A stretch of 64,000 nucleotides of DNA, taken from positions 30,243 through 94,242 of the forward strand of contig NZ_QEIG01000028.1 in assembly GCF_014324365.1 (NCBI RefSeq). The letters run 5' to 3'. Source of the stretch: Algoriphagus sp. AK58. GTDB lineage: Bacteria > Bacteroidota > Bacteroidia > Cytophagales > Cyclobacteriaceae. This document shows, piece after piece, positions 1-7,355 of this stretch. A program made the position numbers and the translations under genes. Every line of letters begins with the position of its first letter. Positions within the stretch are counted from its first letter, which is position 1. The notes under the pieces are model-generated. The model was not told where the DNA came from and ran no database searches. It saw only the letters and a list, made by a program, of their open reading frames with translations.

Positions 1-181
1 AACTTGCCCCAACTCCTGCAGCGGTAGATTCTCCCAAGATGAGTATTTTTTCTTTACCGATCCCAAATCGTGCATATTCTGAAACCGGAGAAAGTTTTAC
101 TCCATTTTCTCGGATTTTTGCTGCTTCGGAAATCAAAAAGGGCAAATTGGGAATAAGCTTGAGCTTAAATAGCCAATACAT
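1..181 (-). CDS. SGNH/GDSL hydrolase, N-terminal part only (runs off left edge)
   Basis: About 60 codons are visible, starting with ATG at 181 on the minus strand and running off the window. The translation contains ILILGESTAAGVGAS, the block I oxyanion/nucleophile motif of SGNH (GDSL) esterases, with Ser of GESTAAG as the likely nucleophile. There is no clear signal peptide in the first 40 residues (MYWLFKLKLIPNLPFL). It starts 5 nt after the stop of the SUI1-type gene, so the two are probably co-transcribed. The catalytic Asp/His block lies outside the window, so the substrate cannot be judged. Confidence 0.7.
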   Translation of the reverse strand, partial: MYWLFKLKLIPNLPFLISEAAKIRENGVKLSPVSEYARFGIGKEKILILGESTAAGVGAS

Positions 182-186
182 CCTTT

Positions 187-540
187 TTAGCCACCTGCTT
201 TTTTAGCCCCATATCCTGCTTGAAGGAGAACTTGCAACACCTTGTCACGATGATCTCCTTGAATCAGGATTTCTCCGTCTTTTGCCGTTCCGCCTACTCC
301 GCATTTGTTTTTGAGAAGTTTGCCCAGTTCTTTGAGCGCTTCTTCGGTTCCGATAAATCCTTCCACCAAAGTGACTTGCTTTCCGGCACGAGCCTTTTTG
401 TCTAGCAATACTTTGAGTTTTTGTTGGGAGGGAGGAAGTGTTACCACTTCATCGTTTTCTCCAAAACTGTATTCGAAATTGTCCGAAGTCGAGTAGACTA
501 CCCCGTCACGTTTTTTCCAATCGTTGTTTTTCTTGCTCAT
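187..540 (-). CDS. SUI1/eIF1-family translation initiation factor (YciH type)
   Basis: A 117-residue protein with the SUI1 core in its C-terminal half: GKQVTLVEGFIG, then KCGVGGTAKDGEILIQGDH and a final VLQVLLQAGYGAKKAG. These are the beta-sheet and basic-loop signatures of bacterial YciH/eIF1 proteins, which influence start-codon discrimination on the 30S subunit. I place the start at ATG 540 (MSKKNNDW) rather than the in-frame ATG at 570, because the longer version would be translated through the terminator hairpin at 551-581. The preceding terminator implies its own promoter or read-through from uspA. Confidence 0.85.
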   Translation of the reverse strand: MSKKNNDWKKRDGVVYSTSDNFEYSFGENDEVVTLPPSQQKLKVLLDKKARAGKQVTLVEGFIGTEEALKELGKLLKNKCGVGGTAKDGEILIQGDHRDKVLQVLLQAGYGAKKAGG

Positions 541-550
541 CGTGCGTTTC

Positions 551-581
551 AAAAAAAAAGCCTGTCTCAATCAAGACAGGC
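551..581 (-). terminator. Rho-independent terminator of the UspA gene
   Basis: The hairpin GCCTGTCT-CAATCA-AGACAGGC (560-581) is followed on the minus strand by nine T residues (559-551). It lies 22 nt beyond the stop of the UspA gene and just upstream of the SUI1-type gene. Confidence 0.85.
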
Positions 582-602
582 CTCAAAGGTAAGACTTTTA
601 GA

Positions 603-1457
603 TTATTTGGTTTTAAGAGTCCAAACAGGTCTCTTGGAGTGATTGACCACATCCTCAGCAATGCTTCCGGTGATCAGGTGTAGAAGTCCTTTACGGCCAT
701 GGGTAGTCATTGCAATTAGATCAGCGTCGATATCATCTGCAAATTCGATAATCCCGGACTCTTCAGATAGGGAGTTGTAGATCTCTGCTTTGATGTTTTC
801 GAAGTTGTGTTTTTGAACAAAAGTTCTAATTCTTGCCATGGAATCTCTGGTGGTTTCAAAGCTTCCGGGAGTATTGACGATTACGAAGTAAAATTGGGCG
901 TCAAATACGCTTTGGATTCGTTTGATTCTGGATGCAACTTCATCATCAGAATCCCTAAAATCAGAAGCAAAGACTACTTTTTTCATGTCTTTGACATCTG
1001 TTTCATCTTTGATCGTAATCACGGGACATGGGGCAGTTCTGACGATTTTTTCGGTATTACTGCCTACTATTACTTCTTCAAGTCCAGAGGCACCTTTTGA
1101 ACCCATCACTACCAAATCCGGCTTAGCTTCAATGATGGCATCAGAAATTCCTTTAAACACGTTGCCTAGGATCAATTTGGTGGAAAAATCAAAAGCAGAT
1201 CCTTTATATTTTTCCTGTAATTCCTTTAGCTGTTTCTTCCTGGTTTCGATCAATTCCATGAAAAATATTTGATTTTCGAAGTCTGGAATTGGATCTAGAC
1301 CACCTCCCATAGTACTCATACCTGTTGCAACAGGGACTTCTACTACATGGAATACGGTGATTTGAATTTTCGAATAATTATTTGCCAGGCTGGTGGCGAA
1401 ATTTAATGCGTAAGTAGCTGTTTGGGAAAAGTCGTAAGGTACAAAGACACTGATCAT
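603..1457 (-). CDS. Universal stress protein, tandem UspA domains
   Basis: A 284-residue cytoplasmic protein with two UspA folds, about residues 1-150 and 160-284. The first domain carries the nucleotide-binding signature GSKG-x9-GS (GSKGASGLEEVIVGS); the second has the variant THG-x9-GS (THGRKGLLHLITGS), in which the first Gly is replaced. Both start with a typical beta-strand (ISVFVPYDFS; KKVVFASDFRDS). Tandem UspA proteins of this size are usual in Bacteroidota and are linked to stress survival; the client process cannot be deduced. It is followed by its own terminator. Confidence 0.9.
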   Translation of the reverse strand: MISVFVPYDFSQTATYALNFATSLANNYSKIQITVFHVVEVPVATGMSTMGGGLDPIPDFENQIFFMELIETRKKQLKELQEKYKGSAFDFSTKLILGNVFKGISDAIIEAKPDLVVMGSKGASGLEEVIVGSNTEKIVRTAPCPVITIKDETDVKDMKKVVFASDFRDSDDEVASRIKRIQSVFDAQFYFVIVNTPGSFETTRDSMARIRTFVQKHNFENIKAEIYNSLSEESGIIEFADDIDADLIAMTTHGRKGLLHLITGSIAEDVVNHSKRPVWTLKTK

Positions 1458-1528
1458 AGGTGGTTGATTTTTTACTTCTCCAAATTAGGTAAAATCAACT
1501 TCAAGAAAAGTAAAATCCGAATTTTTGA

Positions 1529-2437
1529 TCAGAAAATTACTCCCAATCCAAACAGAATGGTCCAAAGCAAGGTGCTCAAGGCCATTTTCTTCAAAAATGG
1601 GTCAGTTTGGGCAGAATTTTGAGCGTTTTGGACACCGTATCCAACTCTCATCATAAGCGGCCATGCGAGGGTAGCTATCAAGGAAAGGTGCTGTGTACTG
1701 AGTATGGCAAAAGTCACCAATGCTAAGTAGCCGATGGTCAGGAGTGCCCAGTTGTATTGGACTGCTTTTTTCCTTCCTATGCGGACTGGAATGGATTTTT
1801 TTCCGGCCTTTTCATCGGATTCAATGTCTCGGATATTGTTGATGTTGAGTACAGCTGTACTGAAACATCCCAATGAAATGGCAATCCATACTGCAAGGGG
1901 CTCAAAGCTTAACGTATGCAGAAAATAGGTGCCCAAAACTCCAGTCAATCCGAAGAACACAAAAACCGAAATATCCCCTAATCCGGCATAACCGTAAGGT
2001 TTGCTGCCTGAGGTGTAAGTAATCGCTGCCCAAATGGCGGTGATCCCTATACCCAAAAACAACAGAAACAATTTCCAGTCATCCAAAGCCAAATAGATCA
2101 AAAGCAAGCCAGAGAGTAAGGATAGAAAGCCGAATAAATACATCGCCCGCTTCATCTCAGCCAAGGAAATAATTCCCGATTGGACGGCCCTTACAGGACC
2201 TTGGCGCTCAGCTGAATCCGCCCCATGAACTGTATCTCCATAGTCATTGGACAGATTGGACAGTATTTGTAGGAAAATGGTAGTGAGTGATGCCAAAAGC
2301 AAAATTTCCCAACGGAATTCATCTTGCCATTTGGCAAGGAAAGAGCCTGCCAGGATACTCGCTAAGGCTAATGGTAAAGTACGAAGCCTGACTGCGTGCA
2401 GCCAGGCCTCTTTTTTGGTTGTAATTTCTTTTTTCAA
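1529..2437 (-). CDS. menA: 1,4-dihydroxy-2-naphthoate polyprenyltransferase
   Basis: A 302-residue polytopic membrane protein of the UbiA superfamily that prenylates 1,4-dihydroxy-2-naphthoate in menaquinone synthesis. The two Mg-pyrophosphate-binding Asp-rich motifs are present: NDYGD near residues 64-68 and NIRDIESDEKAGK near 201-213, the latter being typical of MenA. Seven to nine hydrophobic segments follow. It is the third gene of an argS-gpx-menA run on the minus strand (15 nt after gpx), probably an accidental housekeeping grouping. Confidence 0.92.
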   Translation of the reverse strand: MKKEITTKKEAWLHAVRLRTLPLALASILAGSFLAKWQDEFRWEILLLASLTTIFLQILSNLSNDYGDTVHGADSAERQGPVRAVQSGIISLAEMKRAMYLFGFLSLLSGLLLIYLALDDWKLFLLFLGIGITAIWAAITYTSGSKPYGYAGLGDISVFVFFGLTGVLGTYFLHTLSFEPLAVWIAISLGCFSTAVLNINNIRDIESDEKAGKKSIPVRIGRKKAVQYNWALLTIGYLALVTFAILSTQHLSLIATLAWPLMMRVGYGVQNAQNSAQTDPFLKKMALSTLLWTILFGLGVIF

Positions 2438-2452
2438 TGAATTTCAGTGAAA

Positions 2453-3037
2453 TCAGGCTTCAATCAGTTTCAAAATCTGCTCATCGAGAGGAGTCACAGA
2501 AGATGGGAAGAATTTAACCAGTTCTCCTTTTTCGTTGATGAAATACTTACAGAAGTTCCAGCTCGGTTCTTCATTGTTCCAGCCGTTTTGCTTGGCATCA
2601 GAAAGCCATCTGTAAAGTGGATGCTTATCAAAACCCTTCACAGAAATCTTTTCAAACATAGGAAAAGTCACCCCATATTCTGTGGAACAAAACTCTTTGA
2701 TTTCTTCATTGGAACCCGGTTCCTGACCACCGAAGTTGTTTGCAGGGAATCCCAATACCATAATCTTGTCGCTATGGTTGGCATAAAGCTCCTGAAGCTG
2801 TGCGTACTGCTTAGTATAACCACATTTGGAGGCCACGTTGACAATAAGCAGCTTTTTACCTTTGAAAGAGGCGAAATCAACTTCTTTTCCGTTGATGTCT
2901 TTCATTTTGAAATCATAGAATGAACTTTCCATAGTTTGATCATAGGATGGGTGAAAACTTGCTTTGTCGGTGGGACGCTCTAGTGTTTTGCCACAGGCTA
3001 ACAGGATGATGGAGAGGATCGCTAAAATAGTTTTCAT
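2453..3037 (-). CDS. Glutathione peroxidase-family thiol peroxidase, lipoprotein form
   Basis: A 194-residue Cys-type GPx. The peroxidatic Cys72 sits in NVASKCGYT, followed by GFPANNFGGQEPG (Gln105) and a WNF motif (160-162), giving the Cys/Gln/Trp/Asn set. Cys117 in EFCSTEYGVTFP lies where the resolving Cys is found in thioredoxin-dependent GPx proteins, so electrons probably come from thioredoxin. The N-terminus MKTILAILSIILLACGK has a lipobox with Cys15, predicting a membrane-anchored periplasmic protein. The gene begins 2 nt after the argS stop. Confidence 0.9.
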   Translation of the reverse strand: MKTILAILSIILLACGKTLERPTDKASFHPSYDQTMESSFYDFKMKDINGKEVDFASFKGKKLLIVNVASKCGYTKQYAQLQELYANHSDKIMVLGFPANNFGGQEPGSNEEIKEFCSTEYGVTFPMFEKISVKGFDKHPLYRWLSDAKQNGWNNEEPSWNFCKYFINEKGELVKFFPSSVTPLDEQILKLIEA

Positions 3038-3039
3038 AA

Positions 3040-4830
3040 TTACATTCGTTCTGGGACTTGTATACCAAGCAAACTCATCCCTTTTTTAATTGTTTTGGCA
3101 GTGTGTGCCGAAAGTGCCACACGGAAGGCCTGAATTGCAAGATCTTTTTCATGGAATATCGGAAGTTCTGCATAGAAGCGGTTGTATTCCTTGGCTAAAT
3201 CAAAAAGATATTGAGCGACTATAGAAGGTGAGTATTCGTCTCCAGCCATTTTGATTTTCCGCTCAAAATCATTTAAGATCTGGATCAATCCTGTTTCTGA
3301 TTCCGCCAATTCACTTACTTGTGAAAAATCCGCTGACCTGTAATTCACACCGATTTGATCCGCTTTTCTCAAAATCGCTGCGATTCTGGCGTGTGAATAT
3401 TGTACAAATGGACCCGTATATCCCTGGAACTCGATAGATTCCTGAGGATTGAAAAGCATTCGCTTTTTAGGGTCTACCTTGAGCAAGAAATATTTCAAAG
3501 CGCCTAATCCGAGGATTTCATAAAGTTCCTTGGCTTGCTCTTCGGTAAAGCCTTCGATTTTTCCAAGTTCCTTGGTGTGATGCTCTGCAGTTTCGATCAT
3601 TTCCTGAATCAAATCATCTGCATCAACTACAGTACCTTCGCGGGATTTCATTTTGCCGGTAGGCAGATCCACCATGCCATAAGACAGGTGGTAAAGACCG
3701 GGTCCATAGGAACGGCCCAGCTTACGCATGATCTTAAACAAGACATCAAAGTGGTAATCCTGCTCATTTCCAACCACATATACTGATTTATCGATCTGAA
3801 AATCTCTGTATTTCAGATCAGCAGTACCCATGTCTTGGGTAATGTATACCGAAGTTCCATCACCTCTCAGTACCAGCTTTTCGTCCAAACCTTCAGTAGT
3901 AAGGTCTACCCACACCGATCCGTTTTCTTTTTTGAAAAAGACTCCCTTAGCGAGGCCTTCCTCTACGATATCTTTTCCGAGAAGATAGGTGTCCGACTCA
4001 TAGTAAAACTTGTCGAAGTTGACGCCCATTTTGCGATAAGTCGCATCAAACCCTGCATAGACCCACACATTCATCTGCTTCCAAAGAGAAACAACCGCCT
4101 CGTCTCCTGCTTCCCACTTTCGGAGCATTTCTTGGGCTTCTAGGAGTATTGGGGCATTTTTCTTGGCTTCCTCTTCGGATTGTCCCTGATCGATGAGTTC
4201 CTTGATTTGTTTTTTGTATTCGACATCAAACTTGACATAATATTTTCCTGCCAAGTGATCTCCTTTAAGACCAGAACTTTCCGGAGTTTCTCCATTTCCA
4301 AAGTGCTGATAGGCTACCATGGATTTGCAGATGTGTATACCCCGATCGTTGACCAAGTTGGCCTTGATGACTTCATAGCCATTGGCTTTGAGGATTTCAG
4401 CGACCGAATAGCCAAGGAAGTTATTTCTGAGGTGTCCGAGGTGAAGCGGTTTGTTCGTATTTGGAGAGGAGTATTCCACCATGACCTTTTGGCCATTGGA
4501 TGGAAGCTGGCCTAAGGTTGGATTGCTGTAGATTTTTTGGAAAAGATCCAGCCAAACACGTTCATTCAGAACAAGGTTCAAGAATCCTTTGACCACATTG
4601 AAGTCACTCACGGCCGGTACATTTGCTTTCAGATAGTCACCGATGAGTTTGCCTGTATTCTCAGGAGAAGTTTGGGACACTTTCAAAAAAGGGAAGACCA
4701 CAAAAGTGTAGCTTCCTTCAAATTCCTTTTTGGTAGGAGAGAGGCTGATCTGCTCCAAAGGAAGATCATGGTTGAATATATTCTGAAATGCGAGCTGTAT
4801 GCCTTGGATGATGGATTCTTGAAAGTTCAT
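3040..4830 (-). CDS. argS: Arginyl-tRNA synthetase
   Basis: A 596-residue class I synthetase that charges tRNA-Arg. Visible blocks: N-terminal Add1 domain (about 1-115), the HIGH-type motif in NKPLHLGHLRNN (near residue 130), the ArgRS-specific replacement of KMSKS by GKMKSREGTVV (near 395), and the C-terminal anticodon-binding DALR domain ending GIQVPERM. The length is normal. The start codon lies only 6 nt from a degenerate repeat array, so its promoter must lie within or beyond that array. Confidence 0.96.
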   Translation of the reverse strand: MNFQESIIQGIQLAFQNIFNHDLPLEQISLSPTKKEFEGSYTFVVFPFLKVSQTSPENTGKLIGDYLKANVPAVSDFNVVKGFLNLVLNERVWLDLFQKIYSNPTLGQLPSNGQKVMVEYSSPNTNKPLHLGHLRNNFLGYSVAEILKANGYEVIKANLVNDRGIHICKSMVAYQHFGNGETPESSGLKGDHLAGKYYVKFDVEYKKQIKELIDQGQSEEEAKKNAPILLEAQEMLRKWEAGDEAVVSLWKQMNVWVYAGFDATYRKMGVNFDKFYYESDTYLLGKDIVEEGLAKGVFFKKENGSVWVDLTTEGLDEKLVLRGDGTSVYITQDMGTADLKYRDFQIDKSVYVVGNEQDYHFDVLFKIMRKLGRSYGPGLYHLSYGMVDLPTGKMKSREGTVVDADDLIQEMIETAEHHTKELGKIEGFTEEQAKELYEILGLGALKYFLLKVDPKKRMLFNPQESIEFQGYTGPFVQYSHARIAAILRKADQIGVNYRSADFSQVSELAESETGLIQILNDFERKIKMAGDEYSPSIVAQYLFDLAKEYNRFYAELPIFHEKDLAIQAFRVALSAHTAKTIKKGMSLLGIQVPERM

Positions 4831-4835
4831 ATTTT

Positions 4836-5068
4836 AAACCGCAAAGGTCTCTAAGTTGAAATGAGAGTTCTCAAAGATTTTAAATGTAACCGCAAAGGTC
4901 TCAAAGGTGAAACAAGAGTTTGCAAAGGTAAGATTACTGAGGTGATTAGAAAAAGGAATAACCTCCAAGAGTTCCCAAAGATTTAGCCGCAAAGCTCACA
5001 AAGTAGAAAAGAAAGTACACAAAGATTTAATCGAAAAGGGCACAAGGAGAAAAGAAGTGCATTAAAAG
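4836..5068 (+). repeat. Degenerate tandem array of about 46-50 bp CCGCAAAG units
   Basis: About five decayed copies of a unit resembling TTTAACCGCAAAGGTCTCAA-AGGTGAAACAAGAGTTCACAAAGAT lie head to tail; the clearest begin near 4838, 4889 and 4985. The remaining copies (near 4950 and 5029) are weak. They fill the gap between argS and the GxxExxY gene. The same unit recurs at 62213-62300. There are no conserved-length unique spacers, so this is not a CRISPR array. Confidence 0.75.
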
Positions 5069-5107
5069 GAGGTAGGATTGATTTTAATTTCCAATTTGGA
5101 ATCCATA

Positions 5108-5518
5108 TTAATAGTTAGGTTTTCTGAATCGGTCATTGATCACTCGTTGAAGGCCGAATTTCAAAAGAGTCACATTGAAATTTATAAGGAGACCTAGCTT
5201 GTAGTTCCCCAAATTTAAATAATTGATGACTTGGGCTAAATGAAGATCATTGAGATACTCTACGGATTTGAGCTCCAGAACTAGTTTGTTCTCTACCAGA
5301 ATATCGATTTTGTAGGCTACCTCAATCCTAATATCCTCCATTTCCAAAGGAAGGATTTTTTCAACCTCGATTTGGAAACCTTCTTTCATTAACTTTTTAG
5401 CCAACACTTTTTTGTAAGCGTTTTCTAAAAGTCCTGGCCCCAAAACTTTATGGACTTCAATTGCACATCCGATCACCTTGGTGGCCAATTCGTCCTCTGA
5501 ACAATGGCAATAGGTCAT
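5108..5518 (-). CDS. GxxExxY-family protein (PDDEXK-like nuclease fold)
   Basis: A 136-residue protein with the family signature GPGLLENAY (G-x2-E-x2-Y, near residues 26-34) and a PDDEXK-type core: Asp in AYKIDILVEN, then Glu and Lys in LVLELKSVEYL, followed by HLAQVINYLNLGNYKLGLLINF. The biochemical role of the family is not established; the acidic/lysine triad suggests nucleic-acid cleavage. The gene is bounded on both sides by copies of the CCGCAAAG/CACAAAG repeat pointing inward. This makes it look like the protein-coding core of a small repeat-bounded element rather than part of an arginine operon. Confidence 0.85.
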   Translation of the reverse strand: MTYCHCSEDELATKVIGCAIEVHKVLGPGLLENAYKKVLAKKLMKEGFQIEVEKILPLEMEDIRIEVAYKIDILVENKLVLELKSVEYLNDLHLAQVINYLNLGNYKLGLLINFNVTLLKFGLQRVINDRFRKPNY

Positions 5519-5527
5519 AATTAAAAA

Positions 5528-5575
5528 ACTTTGTGTCCTCTAATTTAACCTTTGTGAACTTGGAGGTGAAATTTT
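5528..5575 (-). repeat. Inward-facing copy of the CACAAAG repeat upstream of the GxxExxY gene
   Basis: On the minus strand this stretch reads TTCACCTCCAAGTTCACAAA followed by GGTTAAATTAGAGGACACAA-AG, a recognisable copy of the 4836-5068 unit in the opposite orientation. It ends 10 nt before the start codon of the GxxExxY gene and abuts the arginase stop codon. Confidence 0.65.
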
Positions 5576-5577
5576 TA

Positions 5578-6528
5578 TTAGAAGTTTTCCACCAGCGATT
5601 TGGTTGTGATTTCCAAGACATCGAATGCGATTTCAGCCATGGTGTTTTCGGTGTCGAGCGTGGGATTCACTTCCACGATTTCCCAGCAGCAGACGCGTTT
5701 GTCTTTGATCAACTCCGCATTGAGTTGGATCGCTTCCTCTACTGTCAGTCCATTCGGTACGGGTGTGCCTGTGCCGACGGAAATGGAACTATCCAAGCTG
5801 TCCACATCAAAGGAAATGTAGATTTGATCGCAATCTTTTAAAATTTGCAGTGCTTCCTGTGCCACTTTGGAAACGCCCAAATCACGAACTTCTGCCGTGC
5901 TGAAGTTTTTGATTCCGAATTTTTTTATCAAAAAATCTTCCGGTGTCTCGGTATCACGTACGGAGATAAATACAATGTCCTTGGGGTCTATTTTGGGAAA
6001 ATCACCCCCGATTTTTTTTATTTTTTCCCAAAAGGAAATTGTTTCTGAAATAGGTTGATTCACTTTGCACTCCAGATTATCCAATTGAGCTACCATAGCC
6101 AAAGGCATGCCGTGCATGTTTCCGGAAGGAGTGGTGTAGGGTGTGTGCAGATCTGCATGGGCATCGATCCAAATTACTCCCAATCTTTTTTCTGGATGGG
6201 CCGCTTTGATCCCCATGATGGTGCCTGCTGCGGTACTATGGTCTCCTGCCAAAACAATAGGAAATTTTTTTTCCAATCGAAGTGATTCGATGGTAGAATA
6301 GACGTTTTTCAAAACCTGATAGACACCGTCAATGTATTTGGCATGTGGATGTTTGTTGCCTTTCCAAAGGAAGTTGTTGGCATCGGGAACGTTGATCGGG
6401 TCGAACTGAGTGAAAAAATTGGACTTTTTGTCTAAGCTGGCGATTTTCAGTGCATCCACTCCCAAACTTGCTCCGCGTGTACCGGCAGCGATCTCCGAAC
6501 GGACTTCTACTAATTTAATCTTTCTCAT
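5578..6528 (-). CDS. Arginase (ureohydrolase family)
   Basis: A 316-residue Mn-dependent ureohydrolase, predicted to convert arginine to ornithine and urea. Metal ligands are visible: His97 in AGDHS, Asp122/His124/Asp126 in IDAHAD, and Asp241/Asp243 in SFDVDS. The segment HTPYTTPSGNMHGMP after DAHAD is the substrate-loop signature of true arginases rather than agmatinases, and GTGTPVPNGLT follows the last ligand pair. It is divergent from a small unknown gene and lies 0.8 kb from arginine decarboxylase, so arginine use is the local theme. Confidence 0.88.
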   Translation of the reverse strand: MRKIKLVEVRSEIAAGTRGASLGVDALKIASLDKKSNFFTQFDPINVPDANNFLWKGNKHPHAKYIDGVYQVLKNVYSTIESLRLEKKFPIVLAGDHSTAAGTIMGIKAAHPEKRLGVIWIDAHADLHTPYTTPSGNMHGMPLAMVAQLDNLECKVNQPISETISFWEKIKKIGGDFPKIDPKDIVFISVRDTETPEDFLIKKFGIKNFSTAEVRDLGVSKVAQEALQILKDCDQIYISFDVDSLDSSISVGTGTPVPNGLTVEEAIQLNAELIKDKRVCCWEIVEVNPTLDTENTMAEIAFDVLEITTKSLVENF

Positions 6529-6629
6529 CTCAGGTTAAAATTTGGGTTTTAGCTTTTTAAAAGTTGATGGCAAAACTACTCAAATGGCCCAATTTTCCAT
6601 CTTTCGTGGAATTTGAAAATTTTTTAAAA

Positions 6630-6650
6630 TCCCTATAAAAATTATAGGGA
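6630..6650. promoter_or_regulatory. Perfect inverted repeat, possible operator between divergent genes
   Basis: TCCCTATAA-AAA-TTATAGGGA is a 9-bp perfect inverted repeat with a 3-nt centre. It lies 102 nt upstream of the arginase start and 27 nt upstream of the -7 element of the rightward promoter. There is no T-tract, so it is more likely an operator than a terminator. No regulator gene adjoins it. Confidence 0.45.
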
Positions 6651-6676
6651 ATATAGGTTTTTAAATTTCTATTCCA

Positions 6677-6684
6677 TACTTTTG
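6677..6684 (+). promoter_or_regulatory. Bacteroidota-type -7 element TACTTTTG
   Basis: TACTTTTG fits the TAnnTTTG consensus of Bacteroidota sigma-ABfr promoters and lies 27 nt before the start codon at 6712. No good TTTG is seen about 19-21 nt upstream, so only the -7 half is supported. Confidence 0.45.
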
Positions 6685-6711
6685 AAGCACTTTCAATTAA
6701 ACACCTTCCAT

Positions 6712-7155
6712 ATGAGCGTAGCAGTACAAATGAGCCATCCTCAGAAAAACACCACTTCTTGGACCGTATCGACTTCTCCCGAGTTGGTCAGGTTCAGTTT
6801 GGGTCAACAGGAGATCCTGAAAATCTTTTCTCAGCCTATTGCCAACAAAATGCAAGGAATGTGTCGATTTGAAAAAGGATTCGAGAGGCTGTTGCCTCTT
6901 TTCCGAGGATTGATTGGATTGGGAAAACCTGCCTCCTTAAGTTTGATTTATGACTTCAATCGTGCTCAGGTATTTTTCACTTTTTCTCAGGCTGAAATCA
7001 ACGAGGTTGAAAATTTTTTCAGCAAGGTGATCGATATGCTAAAGAAAGAGGTTCGATTCAAGCAGATTTTGGAAAAGGTGATCGAAAACAACCGGAGACA
7101 CCTAGCCGAACAGGCCTTACTTCAGTCATCCCTTCATAGCGTGAATTGGGATTAA
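6712..7155 (+). CDS. Conserved-looking protein of unknown function
   Basis: A 147-residue soluble protein that I do not recognise. The start at ATG 6712 (MSVAVQMSHPQ) is chosen over an in-frame ATG at 6682 because the latter lies inside the TACTTTTG promoter element. There is no signal peptide or membrane segment. The middle, CRFEKGFERLLPLFRGLIGLGKPASLSLIYDF, is amphipathic, and the C-terminal third (EVENFFSKVIDMLKKEVRF onward) is strongly helical and charged. It stands alone between a promoter and a terminator, divergent from arginase. Confidence 0.6.
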   Translation: MSVAVQMSHPQKNTTSWTVSTSPELVRFSLGQQEILKIFSQPIANKMQGMCRFEKGFERLLPLFRGLIGLGKPASLSLIYDFNRAQVFFTFSQAEINEVENFFSKVIDMLKKEVRFKQILEKVIENNRRHLAEQALLQSSLHSVNWD

Positions 7156-7174
7156 CATTCCAAAAGGTTTTTGG

Positions 7175-7212
7175 AAAAGGGACAAGTCTAAAAAGGATTT
7201 GTCCTTTTTCTT
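7175..7212 (+). terminator. Terminator after the 147-residue gene
   Basis: AAAAGGGACAAG pairs imperfectly with TTTGTCCTTTTT across a short loop, and TTTTTCTTTTTT follows. It lies 20 nt after the stop at 7155. Confidence 0.6.
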
Positions 7213-7355
7213 TTTTGGAATAAAGTTTCCATCACGGCTTGTAAACCCCTGACAAATCTTCTCCTGTGGGTGAAGTTTTCTCCGATGCATTTGATATCCC
7301 CCGATAAAAGCGCAATTTTTGCAGCCTTATTCTCCGTAGTTAACCCCCTTGGTAA

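Noticed and set aside
541..570. Longer N-terminus of the SUI1-type protein
   Set aside because: It would run through the terminator hairpin of the upstream gene.
4836..5068. CRISPR-like array
   Set aside because: The repeats are degenerate, units have no constant-length unique spacers, and no cas genes are present.
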